The position numbers and the translations under genes were made by a program. Below the pieces are notes generated by a model. That model ran no database searches. It was given only the letters and a program-made list of their open reading frames with translations, and had not been told where the DNA came from. This document shows positions 1 to 6,500 of a stretch of DNA of 17,401 bases, piece after piece. Origin of the DNA: Acidobacteriaceae bacterium. GTDB lineage: Bacteria; Acidobacteriota; Terriglobia; Terriglobales; Acidobacteriaceae. Within the stretch, counting starts at the first letter, position 1. The number at the start of each line of letters is the position of its first letter. The stretch spans positions 33,183 through 50,583 of the forward strand of contig PMWR01000349.1 in the NCBI GenBank assembly GCA_003166055.1, in the 5' to 3' direction.

Positions 1-8
1 GAACCGTT

Positions 9-2645
9 TCACTCCGCCCGCAACGCCTCCGTAGGATTCACCCCCGCCGCCCGCCTCGCCGGTATGTAACTCGCCAGCATCGCCGACACTCCCAGCACCA
101 CCGCAACACCGGCCAGCGTTTCCACGTCCCACGCCTGCACCCCAAACAGCAGCTTGCCCATCAGCCTCGCCGCGCCCACCGATCCCGCCAGCCCCAGCAC
201 CACACCCAAACCTATCAGTCGTCCCGCCTCCCCCAGCACCAGCTTGTACACCGAGCTCTTCTGTGCGCCCAGCGCCATCCTCACCCCGATCTCACGTGTC
301 CGCTGGCTCACTGAATACGCAATCACCCCATACATTCCCACCACTCCCAGCAGCAACGCCAGAACAGCAAACCCTCCCACCAGATACGCCGCAGAACGAT
401 GCATGTAAGCCGTCTGCGACGCGTTGATGCTGTCCATCATGGTGGTGCCTTCTTCCACCGCCGCCTGCTTGCTCACTTCATGAATCGCCCCAGCCAGCTC
501 CGGCAGCACCGTTCGTTCATCCCGCCGAGTCCGCACCATCAGCGTGAAGTAGGTGTCTGAGTCTTGGTTGAATGCCTCGTACTCCGCAGGCCACTGATCT
601 TGATCAAGCCCCGCATCCTTGAAATCCGCCACCACCCCCACAATCTCTCGAATCGACTTCGGCGTCAGTTCCGTGTCCCCAAACTTCCTCCCAACTGGGT
701 CCTCTCCCGGGAAGTACTTCTTCGCAAATGCCTCATTGATCACCACCACTTTGGGCTTGGTTGCGCCTTCCGCATCCGAGAAGTACCGCCCTTCGCGCAG
801 CCGTGCATGAAGCGCGGTAAAGAAACCCGAGCTTACCTGTCGATCGTTCACTTCGTTATGAATGCCGTTATACCGTTTGCCAACAAACCTCACCCAGTCC
901 GTATCGCAGTTGCAACTCACGGGTCGCAAGGTGGTAATCGCCGCCGACTCCACTCCGGGCAGAGTCTCCACGCGCTCCAGCATCGCCCTCACAAACGCCA
1001 CCACTTGCTCATCCTTGCTGAATGCAGATGGCGGCAGCCCAACATTCACCGTCGCCAAATGGTCTGCCGCAAACCCCAGGTCCACATGCAGAAGCTTGTA
1101 CAAGCTCTTGCCCAAAAGTCCAGCGCCGGCCAGAAGAACAACAGCTGTGGCCAGTTCAACTACCACAAGACTCGCGCCCATCCGCCGCCACAGCGTCCCC
1201 GCGCTGCCGCGTCCGCCCTCCGTCAGCCCATCGCGCATGCTCGACAATCTGAAATGCAAAATCGGAGTAATCGAAAACAGTACCGCCGCCAGCACTGCCA
1301 GAGCTCCTGCGAATAACAACACGTGACCATTCAGCCCCAGGCCACGCAGAAATGGCATCCCGGCCAGCATGTCCTTCGAGAGCAACCCCAGCAGCACACG
1401 CATACCTGCCGCTGCCAGCGCCAGCCCCACAGCGCTCCCGGCCAACACCAGCGCTATTCCTTCCGTCATAAACTGCCGGCTCAACCGTGCCCTCGATGCA
1501 CCCAGCGCCCCCCGCACCGCAATCTCTCGCCGCCGGCTCTCCGCACGCACCAGCAGCAGGCTAGCCACGTTCACGCACGCGATCACCAGAAGCAATCCCG
1601 CCCCGCCAAGCAGCACCAGAAGAATTGGCCGGATGTCCCCCACGATGAACTTCCCCAGAGGAATCACAGCTGCGCTGCTCCCTCGGTTTGAATCCGGATA
1701 CTGCCGCTCCAGTTGCGCGGCAATCCCCTTCATATCCACCAGCGCAGCCGACACCGTCACTCCATCTTTCAACCTGCCTACGCCATCCAGGTTGTGGCAG
1801 CTCCGACGCTTCTCACACTCGTGCGTCGGCTGCAGCGCCTCCCAGAACTCCGTGCTGTCCCGAATCGCGAATTCAAAATCCTGCGGAAGAACGCCCACAA
1901 TCGTGTACGAAACCCCGCTCAGCATCACCGCTTGCCCCACCACATCCCTGCGCCCGCCAAATCGCCGTTGCCACGTTCCGTAGCTCATCAATACAACCGG
2001 TGCCGCGCCCGCCGCATCCTCTCCCGGCCTGAAGTCGCGTCCCAGCATCGGCCGGATGCCGAGCGTGCTGAAGAACCCCGCGCTCACGCGCATTCCCGGC
2101 ACCGGCTCAGTCCCATCGGGCGTATTCAGCGCATACCCCGTCCCCGTAAATACCTCCATCGAGCTCAGCGTCCTGTTCATGCGCTTCCAATCCAGGTAGT
2201 CGGCATAGGACAGGTTGTTCCAATCGAACCCTGCCGAGCTCTCCATCACCGCCACCAATCGCCTCGGATTCGCATAAGGCAGCGGCTTGATCAACGCCGC
2301 ATCCACAAACGCAAAGATCGCTACGCTGGCGCCCATCCCCAATGCCAATATCAGAATCGCCGTCGCTGCAAATCCCGGATTCTTGCGCAACTGCCGAACC
2401 GAAAACCTCAGGTCCTGAACCACCGTCTCAAAGCCAAATCCAACTACTTCATGGCTCTGCTCCTTCAGCCGAGTCGCGTTGCCAAACTCTCGCGCTGCCG
2501 CGAATCGCGCCTCCTGCGGCGTCATTCCATTCGCGATGAGATCCTTCACTGCTTGCTCGCGATGAAAGCTCATCTCTTCATCCAGCTCTGCCGCGAAGCG
2601 CTTCCGCCGGAAGAGCAGCTCGATCTTTTTCACAAGTCCCTTCAT
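9..2645 (-). CDS. ADOP-family ABC transporter permease (MacB/FtsX-like, duplicated)
   Basis: This 878-residue protein is a duplicated permease of the MacB/FtsX type. The first ~85 residues form the soluble prefix typical of acidobacterial ADOP permeases (an acidic LDEEMSFHREQ stretch, then a GMTPQEARFAA-like helix). A first transmembrane helix follows at ~93-115, a periplasmic MacB_PCD-like domain, and three FtsX-type helices at ~340-470. The pattern repeats in the second half, with a helix at ~495-515, a second periplasmic domain, and three helices at ~755-865. The closing NPTEALRAE is the usual family ending. No ATPase is encoded beside it, as is common for these orphan permeases; the substrate is unknown. 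Its ATG lies 3 nt after the padR stop, and a GGAGG sits 8 nt upstream inside the end of padR, so the two are very probably one operon and translationally linked. The gene is complete, ending with TGA at 9-11. Confidence 0.93.
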   Translation of the reverse strand: MKGLVKKIELLFRRKRFAAELDEEMSFHREQAVKDLIANGMTPQEARFAAAREFGNATRLKEQSHEVVGFGFETVVQDLRFSVRQLRKNPGFAATAILILALGMGASVAIFAFVDAALIKPLPYANPRRLVAVMESSAGFDWNNLSYADYLDWKRMNRTLSSMEVFTGTGYALNTPDGTEPVPGMRVSAGFFSTLGIRPMLGRDFRPGEDAAGAAPVVLMSYGTWQRRFGGRRDVVGQAVMLSGVSYTIVGVLPQDFEFAIRDSTEFWEALQPTHECEKRRSCHNLDGVGRLKDGVTVSAALVDMKGIAAQLERQYPDSNRGSSAAVIPLGKFIVGDIRPILLVLLGGAGLLLVIACVNVASLLLVRAESRRREIAVRGALGASRARLSRQFMTEGIALVLAGSAVGLALAAAGMRVLLGLLSKDMLAGMPFLRGLGLNGHVLLFAGALAVLAAVLFSITPILHFRLSSMRDGLTEGGRGSAGTLWRRMGASLVVVELATAVVLLAGAGLLGKSLYKLLHVDLGFAADHLATVNVGLPPSAFSKDEQVVAFVRAMLERVETLPGVESAAITTLRPVSCNCDTDWVRFVGKRYNGIHNEVNDRQVSSGFFTALHARLREGRYFSDAEGATKPKVVVINEAFAKKYFPGEDPVGRKFGDTELTPKSIREIVGVVADFKDAGLDQDQWPAEYEAFNQDSDTYFTLMVRTRRDERTVLPELAGAIHEVSKQAAVEEGTTMMDSINASQTAYMHRSAAYLVGGFAVLALLLGVVGMYGVIAYSVSQRTREIGVRMALGAQKSSVYKLVLGEAGRLIGLGVVLGLAGSVGAARLMGKLLFGVQAWDVETLAGVAVVLGVSAMLASYIPARRAAGVNPTEALRAE

Positions 2646-2648
2646 CTC

Positions 2649-2984
2649 TCAGGCCTCCGCAGACCCCAAAACCCGCCCAATTGCCGCGATCATCTGCTCG
2701 TACTCCGTCAGCTCGATTCCCAGTTGCTTCCGGCCAGACGCCGTCAGCGTGTAAAAGCGCGCGCGCCTGTTGGTCTCCGTCATCTTCCACTCCGCCTTCA
2801 CCCATCCCTGCAGCAGCAGCCGCTGCAAAGCTGGGTAAAGCGAGCCTTCCTCCACCGTTAAAACTTCGTCTGACAATCGCTTGATCGACAGAGCTATCCC
2901 ATACCCATGCAGCGGAGCATGGGTCAGCGTCTTCAGGATGAGCATGTCGAGCGTTCCAGGAAAAAGGTCCGGTTTCTTGGCCAT
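2649..2984 (-). CDS. PadR-family transcriptional regulator
   Basis: A 111-residue winged-helix protein of the short PadR class. The N-terminal FPGTLDMLILKTL followed by HGYGIA, then EEGSLYPALQRLLLQGWV, are the standard PadR recognition-helix and wing landmarks; the tail RARFYTLTASGRKQL leads into the C-terminal dimerisation helix. PadR proteins are usually repressors that dissociate on ligand binding or stress. Here it is the first gene of a padR-ADOP operon, so autoregulation together with control of the downstream permease is the natural inference. A 13-bp inverted repeat overlaps its own promoter. No Shine-Dalgarno sequence is visible before this ATG, and the promoter spacing suggests a leaderless message. 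An ORF in another frame (2578-2988) overlaps it but has no PadR features. Confidence 0.93.
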   Translation of the reverse strand: MAKKPDLFPGTLDMLILKTLTHAPLHGYGIALSIKRLSDEVLTVEEGSLYPALQRLLLQGWVKAEWKMTETNRRARFYTLTASGRKQLGIELTEYEQMIAAIGRVLGSAEA

Positions 2985-2991
2985 GCACAGA

Positions 2992-3021
2992 TATATAGAC
3001 TATCTATGGGTAGGACGTCAA
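2992..3021 (-). promoter_or_regulatory. sigma70-like promoter of the padR-ADOP operon
   Basis: Read on the minus strand, TTGACG (3016-3021) and TATATA (2992-2997) are separated by 18 nt, a good match to a housekeeping promoter. The -10 box ends only 7 nt before the padR ATG at 2984, so the predicted transcription start falls at or next to the start codon. This agrees with the missing ribosome binding site and suggests a leaderless mRNA. Confidence 0.6.
2995..3007. promoter_or_regulatory. Candidate PadR operator (inverted repeat)
   Basis: ATAGA-N3-TCTAT is a perfect 5-bp-arm inverted repeat. It overlaps the -10 box and the spacer of the padR promoter. The position is ideal for a repressor to block RNA polymerase, and AT-rich dyads of this kind are usual for PadR proteins. 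Assignment to this PadR is inferred from position only. Confidence 0.6.
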
Positions 3022-3129
3022 TGGCAGCTTGTAATTCCCGGATTGACGCGGCATTAGATTCAACAAGCCTCCGTCCCACCGCAGGTGTCTGGCAACCCTC
3101 CCGCTCCATGATTTAACCTCTAAGTCGGT

Positions 3130-3864
3130 ATGAGATTCCTGCACTCACTCTTTGCGTCTGCCCTGGTTATGGCATGCGCCACGGCTGTTTCCTCGCAATC
3201 GACGCCGCCTCAACCCGCCTCCCAGGTCAAGTCGGCACTCGATGACCTTCCCGATGCGCCAGAAGCAACACCGGCAGTCCGCACAATCCCAAACGGCCCG
3301 ACCGTTGTCATGGATACCTCCATGGGCCGGATTACCTGCAAGGTCTATCAGCGTCAGGCCCCCAAATCGGTTTCCACCTTCATCGGCCTCGCCACCGGAA
3401 CCATCGATTGGACCGATCCGAAAACCCACAAGAAGCAGCACAACAGGCCCTTCTACGATGGAACAATCTTTCACCGCGTCATTCCCGAGTTCATGATTCA
3501 GGGCGGCGACCCCACCGGAACCGGCGAGGGCGACCCCGGTTTCAGCTTTAATGACGAGTTCGATCCCGACCTGAACTTCGACCGTCCCGGCCGCCTCGCT
3601 ATGGCAAACTCAGGCCCCGACACAAACGGAAGCCAGTTCTTCATCACCGAAGCTGCCTACGACTCGCTTAACCAGCACTACACATTGTTTGGGCAGTGCG
3701 ATGATGCGAGCGTCCAGGTGGTCAAGTCCATCACCCACGTCGATCGCGACAAGAACGACAAGCCACGCACTCCAGTGTTTCTCAAGAAGGTCACCATCGT
3801 CCCCGAAGGACAGCCGATTCCGCCTTTGCCGGCCGATTCTGCGCCTGCCGCACCCAAACCTTAA
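3130..3864 (+). CDS. Secreted cyclophilin-type peptidyl-prolyl cis-trans isomerase
   Basis: A 244-residue protein with an N-terminal signal peptide (hydrophobic residues ~4-20) followed by a Pro/Ala-rich linker to about residue 55, then one cyclophilin domain at ~57-226. Catalytic landmarks are FHRVIPEFMIQGGDP with the active-site Arg116, and MANSGPDTNGSQFFIT at ~158-173. It should catalyse prolyl isomerisation during folding of exported proteins in the periplasm. The last ~18 residues are Pro/Ala-rich and probably disordered. Cys16 follows VMA, which is a poor lipobox, so cleavage by signal peptidase I seems more likely than lipidation. The ribosome binding site is weak, but the start fits the signal peptide. 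A second cyclophilin begins 44 nt downstream on the same strand, so the two are probably co-transcribed paralogues. Confidence 0.93.
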   Translation: MRFLHSLFASALVMACATAVSSQSTPPQPASQVKSALDDLPDAPEATPAVRTIPNGPTVVMDTSMGRITCKVYQRQAPKSVSTFIGLATGTIDWTDPKTHKKQHNRPFYDGTIFHRVIPEFMIQGGDPTGTGEGDPGFSFNDEFDPDLNFDRPGRLAMANSGPDTNGSQFFITEAAYDSLNQHYTLFGQCDDASVQVVKSITHVDRDKNDKPRTPVFLKKVTIVPEGQPIPPLPADSAPAAPKP

Positions 3865-3908
3865 CCATCGCATCGCTATCTTCGAAAAAAGATCAACCAG
3901 GAGTTTCA

Positions 3909-4436
3909 ATGTCACTCGCAGCTGGAACATACGCCGTCTTCAACACCACTGAAGGCAAAATCACCGTTCGGCTCTTTGAAGCCGACGCGCCCATTACCGT
4001 CAAGAACTTCATAGAACTCGCTGAAGGTTCCCGAGAATGGGTTCACCCCATCACCCGCGAAAAATCCAAAAACAAGCTCTACGACGGAACCATCTTTCAC
4101 CGCGTGATTCCCGACTTCATGATCCAGGGCGGCGACCCTGCAGGCAGTGGCATGGGTGGCCCAGGATATCGCTTCCAGGATGAGACCAAGGGCTCCCCGC
4201 ACAAGTTCGACAAGCCTGGCAAACTCGCCATGGCCAACTCTGGCCCGGGCACAAACGGCAGCCAGTTCTTCCTCACTGTGGCGCCCACTGATTGGCTCAC
4301 CGGCAACCACACCATCTTCGGAGAGGTGGTCGAGGGGCAGGACATCGTGACAAAGATCTCAAAGGTCGCGCGCAACTCCATGGACAAGCCGCACAAACCC
4401 GTCGTCATCGAATCGCTTCTTATCGAGCGCGTCTAG
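3909..4436 (+). CDS. Cytoplasmic cyclophilin-type peptidyl-prolyl cis-trans isomerase
   Basis: A 175-residue single-domain cyclophilin without a signal peptide, so predicted to be cytosolic. The fold covers nearly the whole chain. FHRVIPDFMIQGGDPAGSG carries the catalytic Arg65, and MANSGPGTNGSQFFLT (~108-123) gives the other active-site segment. WLTGNHTIFGEV is the usual late motif. Its size is that of bacterial PpiA/PpiB enzymes. An AGGAG at 3899-3903, 5 nt before the ATG, fixes the start. It lies just downstream of a secreted paralogue, so the pair probably arose by tandem duplication and serves two compartments. It converges with the cupin gene; a palindromic element lies between them. 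Confidence 0.94.
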   Translation: MSLAAGTYAVFNTTEGKITVRLFEADAPITVKNFIELAEGSREWVHPITREKSKNKLYDGTIFHRVIPDFMIQGGDPAGSGMGGPGYRFQDETKGSPHKFDKPGKLAMANSGPGTNGSQFFLTVAPTDWLTGNHTIFGEVVEGQDIVTKISKVARNSMDKPHKPVVIESLLIERV

Positions 4437-4466
4437 TTCATCGACAGAAAGCAGCGGTTTTGAAAG

Positions 4467-4486
4467 GGCACGACTTCAGTCGTGCC
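4467..4486. repeat. REP-like palindrome / possible bidirectional terminator
   Basis: GGCACGACT-TC-AGTCGTGCC is a perfect 9-bp-arm inverted repeat in the gap between two convergent genes. As RNA it folds into an 8-bp stem with a 4-nt loop. There is no clear U-tract on the plus strand; on the minus strand CCCTTTCAAAA follows, which is only weakly terminator-like. Palindromes of this kind occur as dispersed intergenic elements in related genomes (from memory, not checked here), so a REP-type repeat is a good alternative to a dedicated terminator. Confidence 0.55.
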
Positions 4487-4568
4487 GCAAGATGCTCAAT
4501 CAATGATCCGGACTTTAGCCCCTCACGGACGAACTTAGACCGGGCGGAATTGGCTGCTAGGCGCGTCA

Positions 4569-5123
4569 TTAGCCTTTGGCCACGCCGCTCGGCGAGATCA
4601 GCGTGAACGTCACGCTCCCTGCCGTGCTCCTCTTGTGCGGCGTTCCCCGCGGAATGATCAGCATGTCGCCCGTATGCAGCGTCAATTTAGCTGCCCCATC
4701 CGATGCCGGGGCAAGCCATTCGCCGGGCTTCGGGCTGTGCGCGTCCTTCGGCACACCTCCCAGCTCATACTCCGTTACGCCATCAATAACTTGCAAAATG
4801 TGATCCCGCCCCTCATGCCACTCGAATTCCTTTGCGCGGTGAGCTCTCTCAGAAGTCAGCACCACCGAGAACTCACTATGCGTGGCGAGGTTGTTATTGC
4901 CCGAAGCAGCCTGCAGCGCCTTAACGTCGCCCAGGATAGTCTCCGCGGTAATCAGTTGAAATGTCGCCTGTCCAGCCGTGTCTCGGGCTTGGGTCTCGCT
5001 CTGGGCCGCAGCTTGAGCTAATACCGGCTCCGCATTCGCCCCCACCAGTCCGGCTGCAGCCGTCGCTGAAGCCGACACCAGAAACGCGCGGCGATTTAGA
5101 TTCTTCGATCCCTGCTTCTCCAT
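4569..5123 (-). CDS. Tat-exported cupin-domain protein
   Basis: A 184-residue protein. NRRAFLVSASATAAAGLVGA at ~10-29 is a twin-arginine signal, with likely cleavage after VLAQA near residue 38. The mature part holds one cupin domain at ~95-178. The first motif region, WHEGRDHILQVIDGVTEYELGG, supplies His103 and His108 but has Gln where the usual Glu would stand; the second, GDMLIIPRGTPHKRS, supplies His163. A metal-binding periplasmic beta-barrel is therefore likely, but the reaction is unknown. The start is set by GGAGG at 5130-5134, 6 nt before this ATG, with the Tat motif right after it; an in-frame ATG at 5183 would put 20 extra residues ahead of the signal. It lies 160 nt downstream of the secreted protein at 5284-6171 on the same strand, and the two might share a transcript. 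Confidence 0.85.
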   Translation of the reverse strand: MEKQGSKNLNRRAFLVSASATAAAGLVGANAEPVLAQAAAQSETQARDTAGQATFQLITAETILGDVKALQAASGNNNLATHSEFSVVLTSERAHRAKEFEWHEGRDHILQVIDGVTEYELGGVPKDAHSPKPGEWLAPASDGAAKLTLHTGDMLIIPRGTPHKRSTAGSVTFTLISPSGVAKG

Positions 5124-5129
5124 CCGAAC

Positions 5130-5134
5130 CCTCC
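5130..5134 (-). promoter_or_regulatory. Ribosome binding site choosing the cupin start
   Basis: GGAGG on the minus strand, 6 nt upstream of the ATG at 5121-5123. It favours that codon over the in-frame ATG at 5183 and leaves the Tat signal at the extreme N-terminus. Confidence 0.8.
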
Positions 5135-5140
5135 AGAAAA

Positions 5141-5170
5141 AGTAGAGCATCCTTCCGACTTCCCTGTCAG
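5141..5170 (-). promoter_or_regulatory. Possible promoter of the cupin gene
   Basis: On the minus strand CTGACA (5165-5170) and TCTACT (5141-5146) are separated by 18 nt, about 20 nt upstream of the chosen start codon. The match is moderate and unsupported by anything else. Confidence 0.3.
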
Positions 5171-5283
5171 CCCCCGATTCCATCCTGCGCCGCCGCCCAG
5201 TCCTAAACCGCCCGCAAAATGAGAACGGCCCCGAAGAACCCGGAGCCGCCCACCGTTGTACCGCAACTTGATTCGAACCGTGT

Positions 5284-6171
5284 CTACGGCTTCGCCTTGT
5301 CCGCAGGCTTTGCAGAAGCAGCCGCAGCCTTGGACGCAGCAGCCTTCGGCCTCCAGAAATCCGGATCGGCCTTGATCACCGAATCGTCCATATAGCTCTG
5401 CTTGGGATTGATAGCGAACAGTTCGGTGTGGCTGTCATCAATCGTATCGGCGTAGAGCTGTTCAAACCTCTTCCAGCCATCCTCTCCCATCGCATCGTGG
5501 AAGCCTTTATCCTCCGTGAATCCGTGATCGATATCCGCCATGGAACTGTCCGCGGTAAGCAGCAGATACGATCCACCATCCCCGCCATAGACGAGGTTCA
5601 ACATCGCCCAATGTGCACTTGTCCCCGCCTTCTCGTTAGCCGCGATCACCATCTTAACCAGCTCTCTCCAGCCGCTTTCGTGTCCACGTTTCACATGGTA
5701 TTCAGATATCTCCATGTACCGCGCATGCGAAACGTCCGGGTGGGGACGATAGCTCAGTTCGGGGGCGTTGTAGAAGACGGCCTGGTCCATTGAGTCAAGC
5801 AATTCGCCATCGGCGACTGCGGCCCGTTCCAGTTCCCCTGAGAGAGTCGCATTCTTCTCCACTGACTTCATATCCTTTTCCCAGGCATCAAACGATTCAT
5901 ACCAGGTCAGGTAAAGAGCTCGGTTCTTGCCGGAAAGCGAATTCAGGGCAAGGTAATGAGTTGGCGCTTTCGCGCGCGTCATCGCCTGAACAAACGCACT
6001 TTCCGTCTTGTCATGCATTGCGCCGCCCTTTCCCGGCTTTGTGTACTCACGCGTAATCTGCAAGACATTGGGCAACGCGGTGCCGGAAGCAGGCGCGTCC
6101 TGTGCCCCGGCTAGGGTGCCTGCTGCAATTGAAACCGACAAAGCCAACGCAAGTGGGCTGATCTTGATCAT
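5284..6171 (-). CDS. Secreted protein of unknown function with two repeated domains
   Basis: A 295-residue protein with a clear signal peptide (residues 1-23, MIKIS then a hydrophobic stretch ending AGTLAGA). I do not recognise a named family. Two copies of a ~100-residue unit can be aligned by eye: REYTKPGKGGAMHDK through THYLALNSLSGKNRALYLTW to FYNAPELSY, and SEYHVKRGHESGWRE through AHWAMLNLVYGGDGGSYLL to AINPKQSY. Each resembles a small alpha/beta unit such as the NIPSNAP or ABM half-barrels, so the protein may be a single-chain pseudo-dimer; this is inference. The C-terminal ~25 residues are Ala/Lys-rich and probably disordered. A strong GGAGGAG lies upstream of the ATG. No catalytic motif can be named. 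Confidence 0.85.
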   Translation of the reverse strand: MIKISPLALALSVSIAAGTLAGAQDAPASGTALPNVLQITREYTKPGKGGAMHDKTESAFVQAMTRAKAPTHYLALNSLSGKNRALYLTWYESFDAWEKDMKSVEKNATLSGELERAAVADGELLDSMDQAVFYNAPELSYRPHPDVSHARYMEISEYHVKRGHESGWRELVKMVIAANEKAGTSAHWAMLNLVYGGDGGSYLLLTADSSMADIDHGFTEDKGFHDAMGEDGWKRFEQLYADTIDDSHTELFAINPKQSYMDDSVIKADPDFWRPKAAASKAAAASAKPADKAKP

Positions 6172-6500
6172 GGTGAACTCTCCTCCTGAATGTCCTTTGA
6201 TTTCAAACGCGAAATCTGCATCCCCCAGGAAGCACGCTCTTCAAAGGCAGTCAGGATTATCGGGGCCAGACCAATTCAATGTAAAGATGTATTCGATGAA
6301 TAAGCCTATGTGCGGAACAATTAGCCGGCGCGATTTCCAGTCGCTTGACTCCCGGGAAAGCTATCGCCGGAAAAATCGCTCCTCACTGAACCGCGGCTGT
6401 GATTCCCCAGTCAGAAGGTCAGATGCTCGATAATTGGACCGAATTCCAAGCTCAATCACCCATCGAGCCGGCCGCTGTTCTTCAACGCCTCCGATGCCTG
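6172..6500. other. Intergenic region between the flippase and the secreted repeat protein
   Basis: About 330 bases between two minus-strand genes. Apart from the promoter at 6256-6285 and the GGAGGAG just before the start at 6171, I see nothing: no convincing coding frame, strong terminator or RNA fold. Short ORFs that cross it have no recognisable content. Confidence 0.6.
6256..6285 (-). promoter_or_regulatory. sigma70-like promoter of the secreted repeat protein
   Basis: On the minus strand TTTACA (6280-6285) and GATAAT (6256-6261) are separated by 18 nt; each hexamer differs from consensus by one base. This predicts a leader of about 75 nt before the ATG at 6171. Confidence 0.5.

Noticed and set aside
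564..2861. Long plus-strand open frames (for example 564-1316, 1369-1983, 1713-2861)
   Set aside because: They lie opposite the ADOP permease and PadR genes, are rich in Arg/Pro/His/Ser as expected of antisense shadow frames, and show no domain.
2578..2988. Minus-strand frame of 136 residues overlapping padR
   Set aside because: It is out of frame with the clear PadR sequence and has no recognisable motif.
3130..3180. Lipoprotein signal in the secreted cyclophilin (Cys16)
   Set aside because: The residues before the Cys are V-M-A, and Met at -2 is atypical; an ordinary signal peptide explains the N-terminus.
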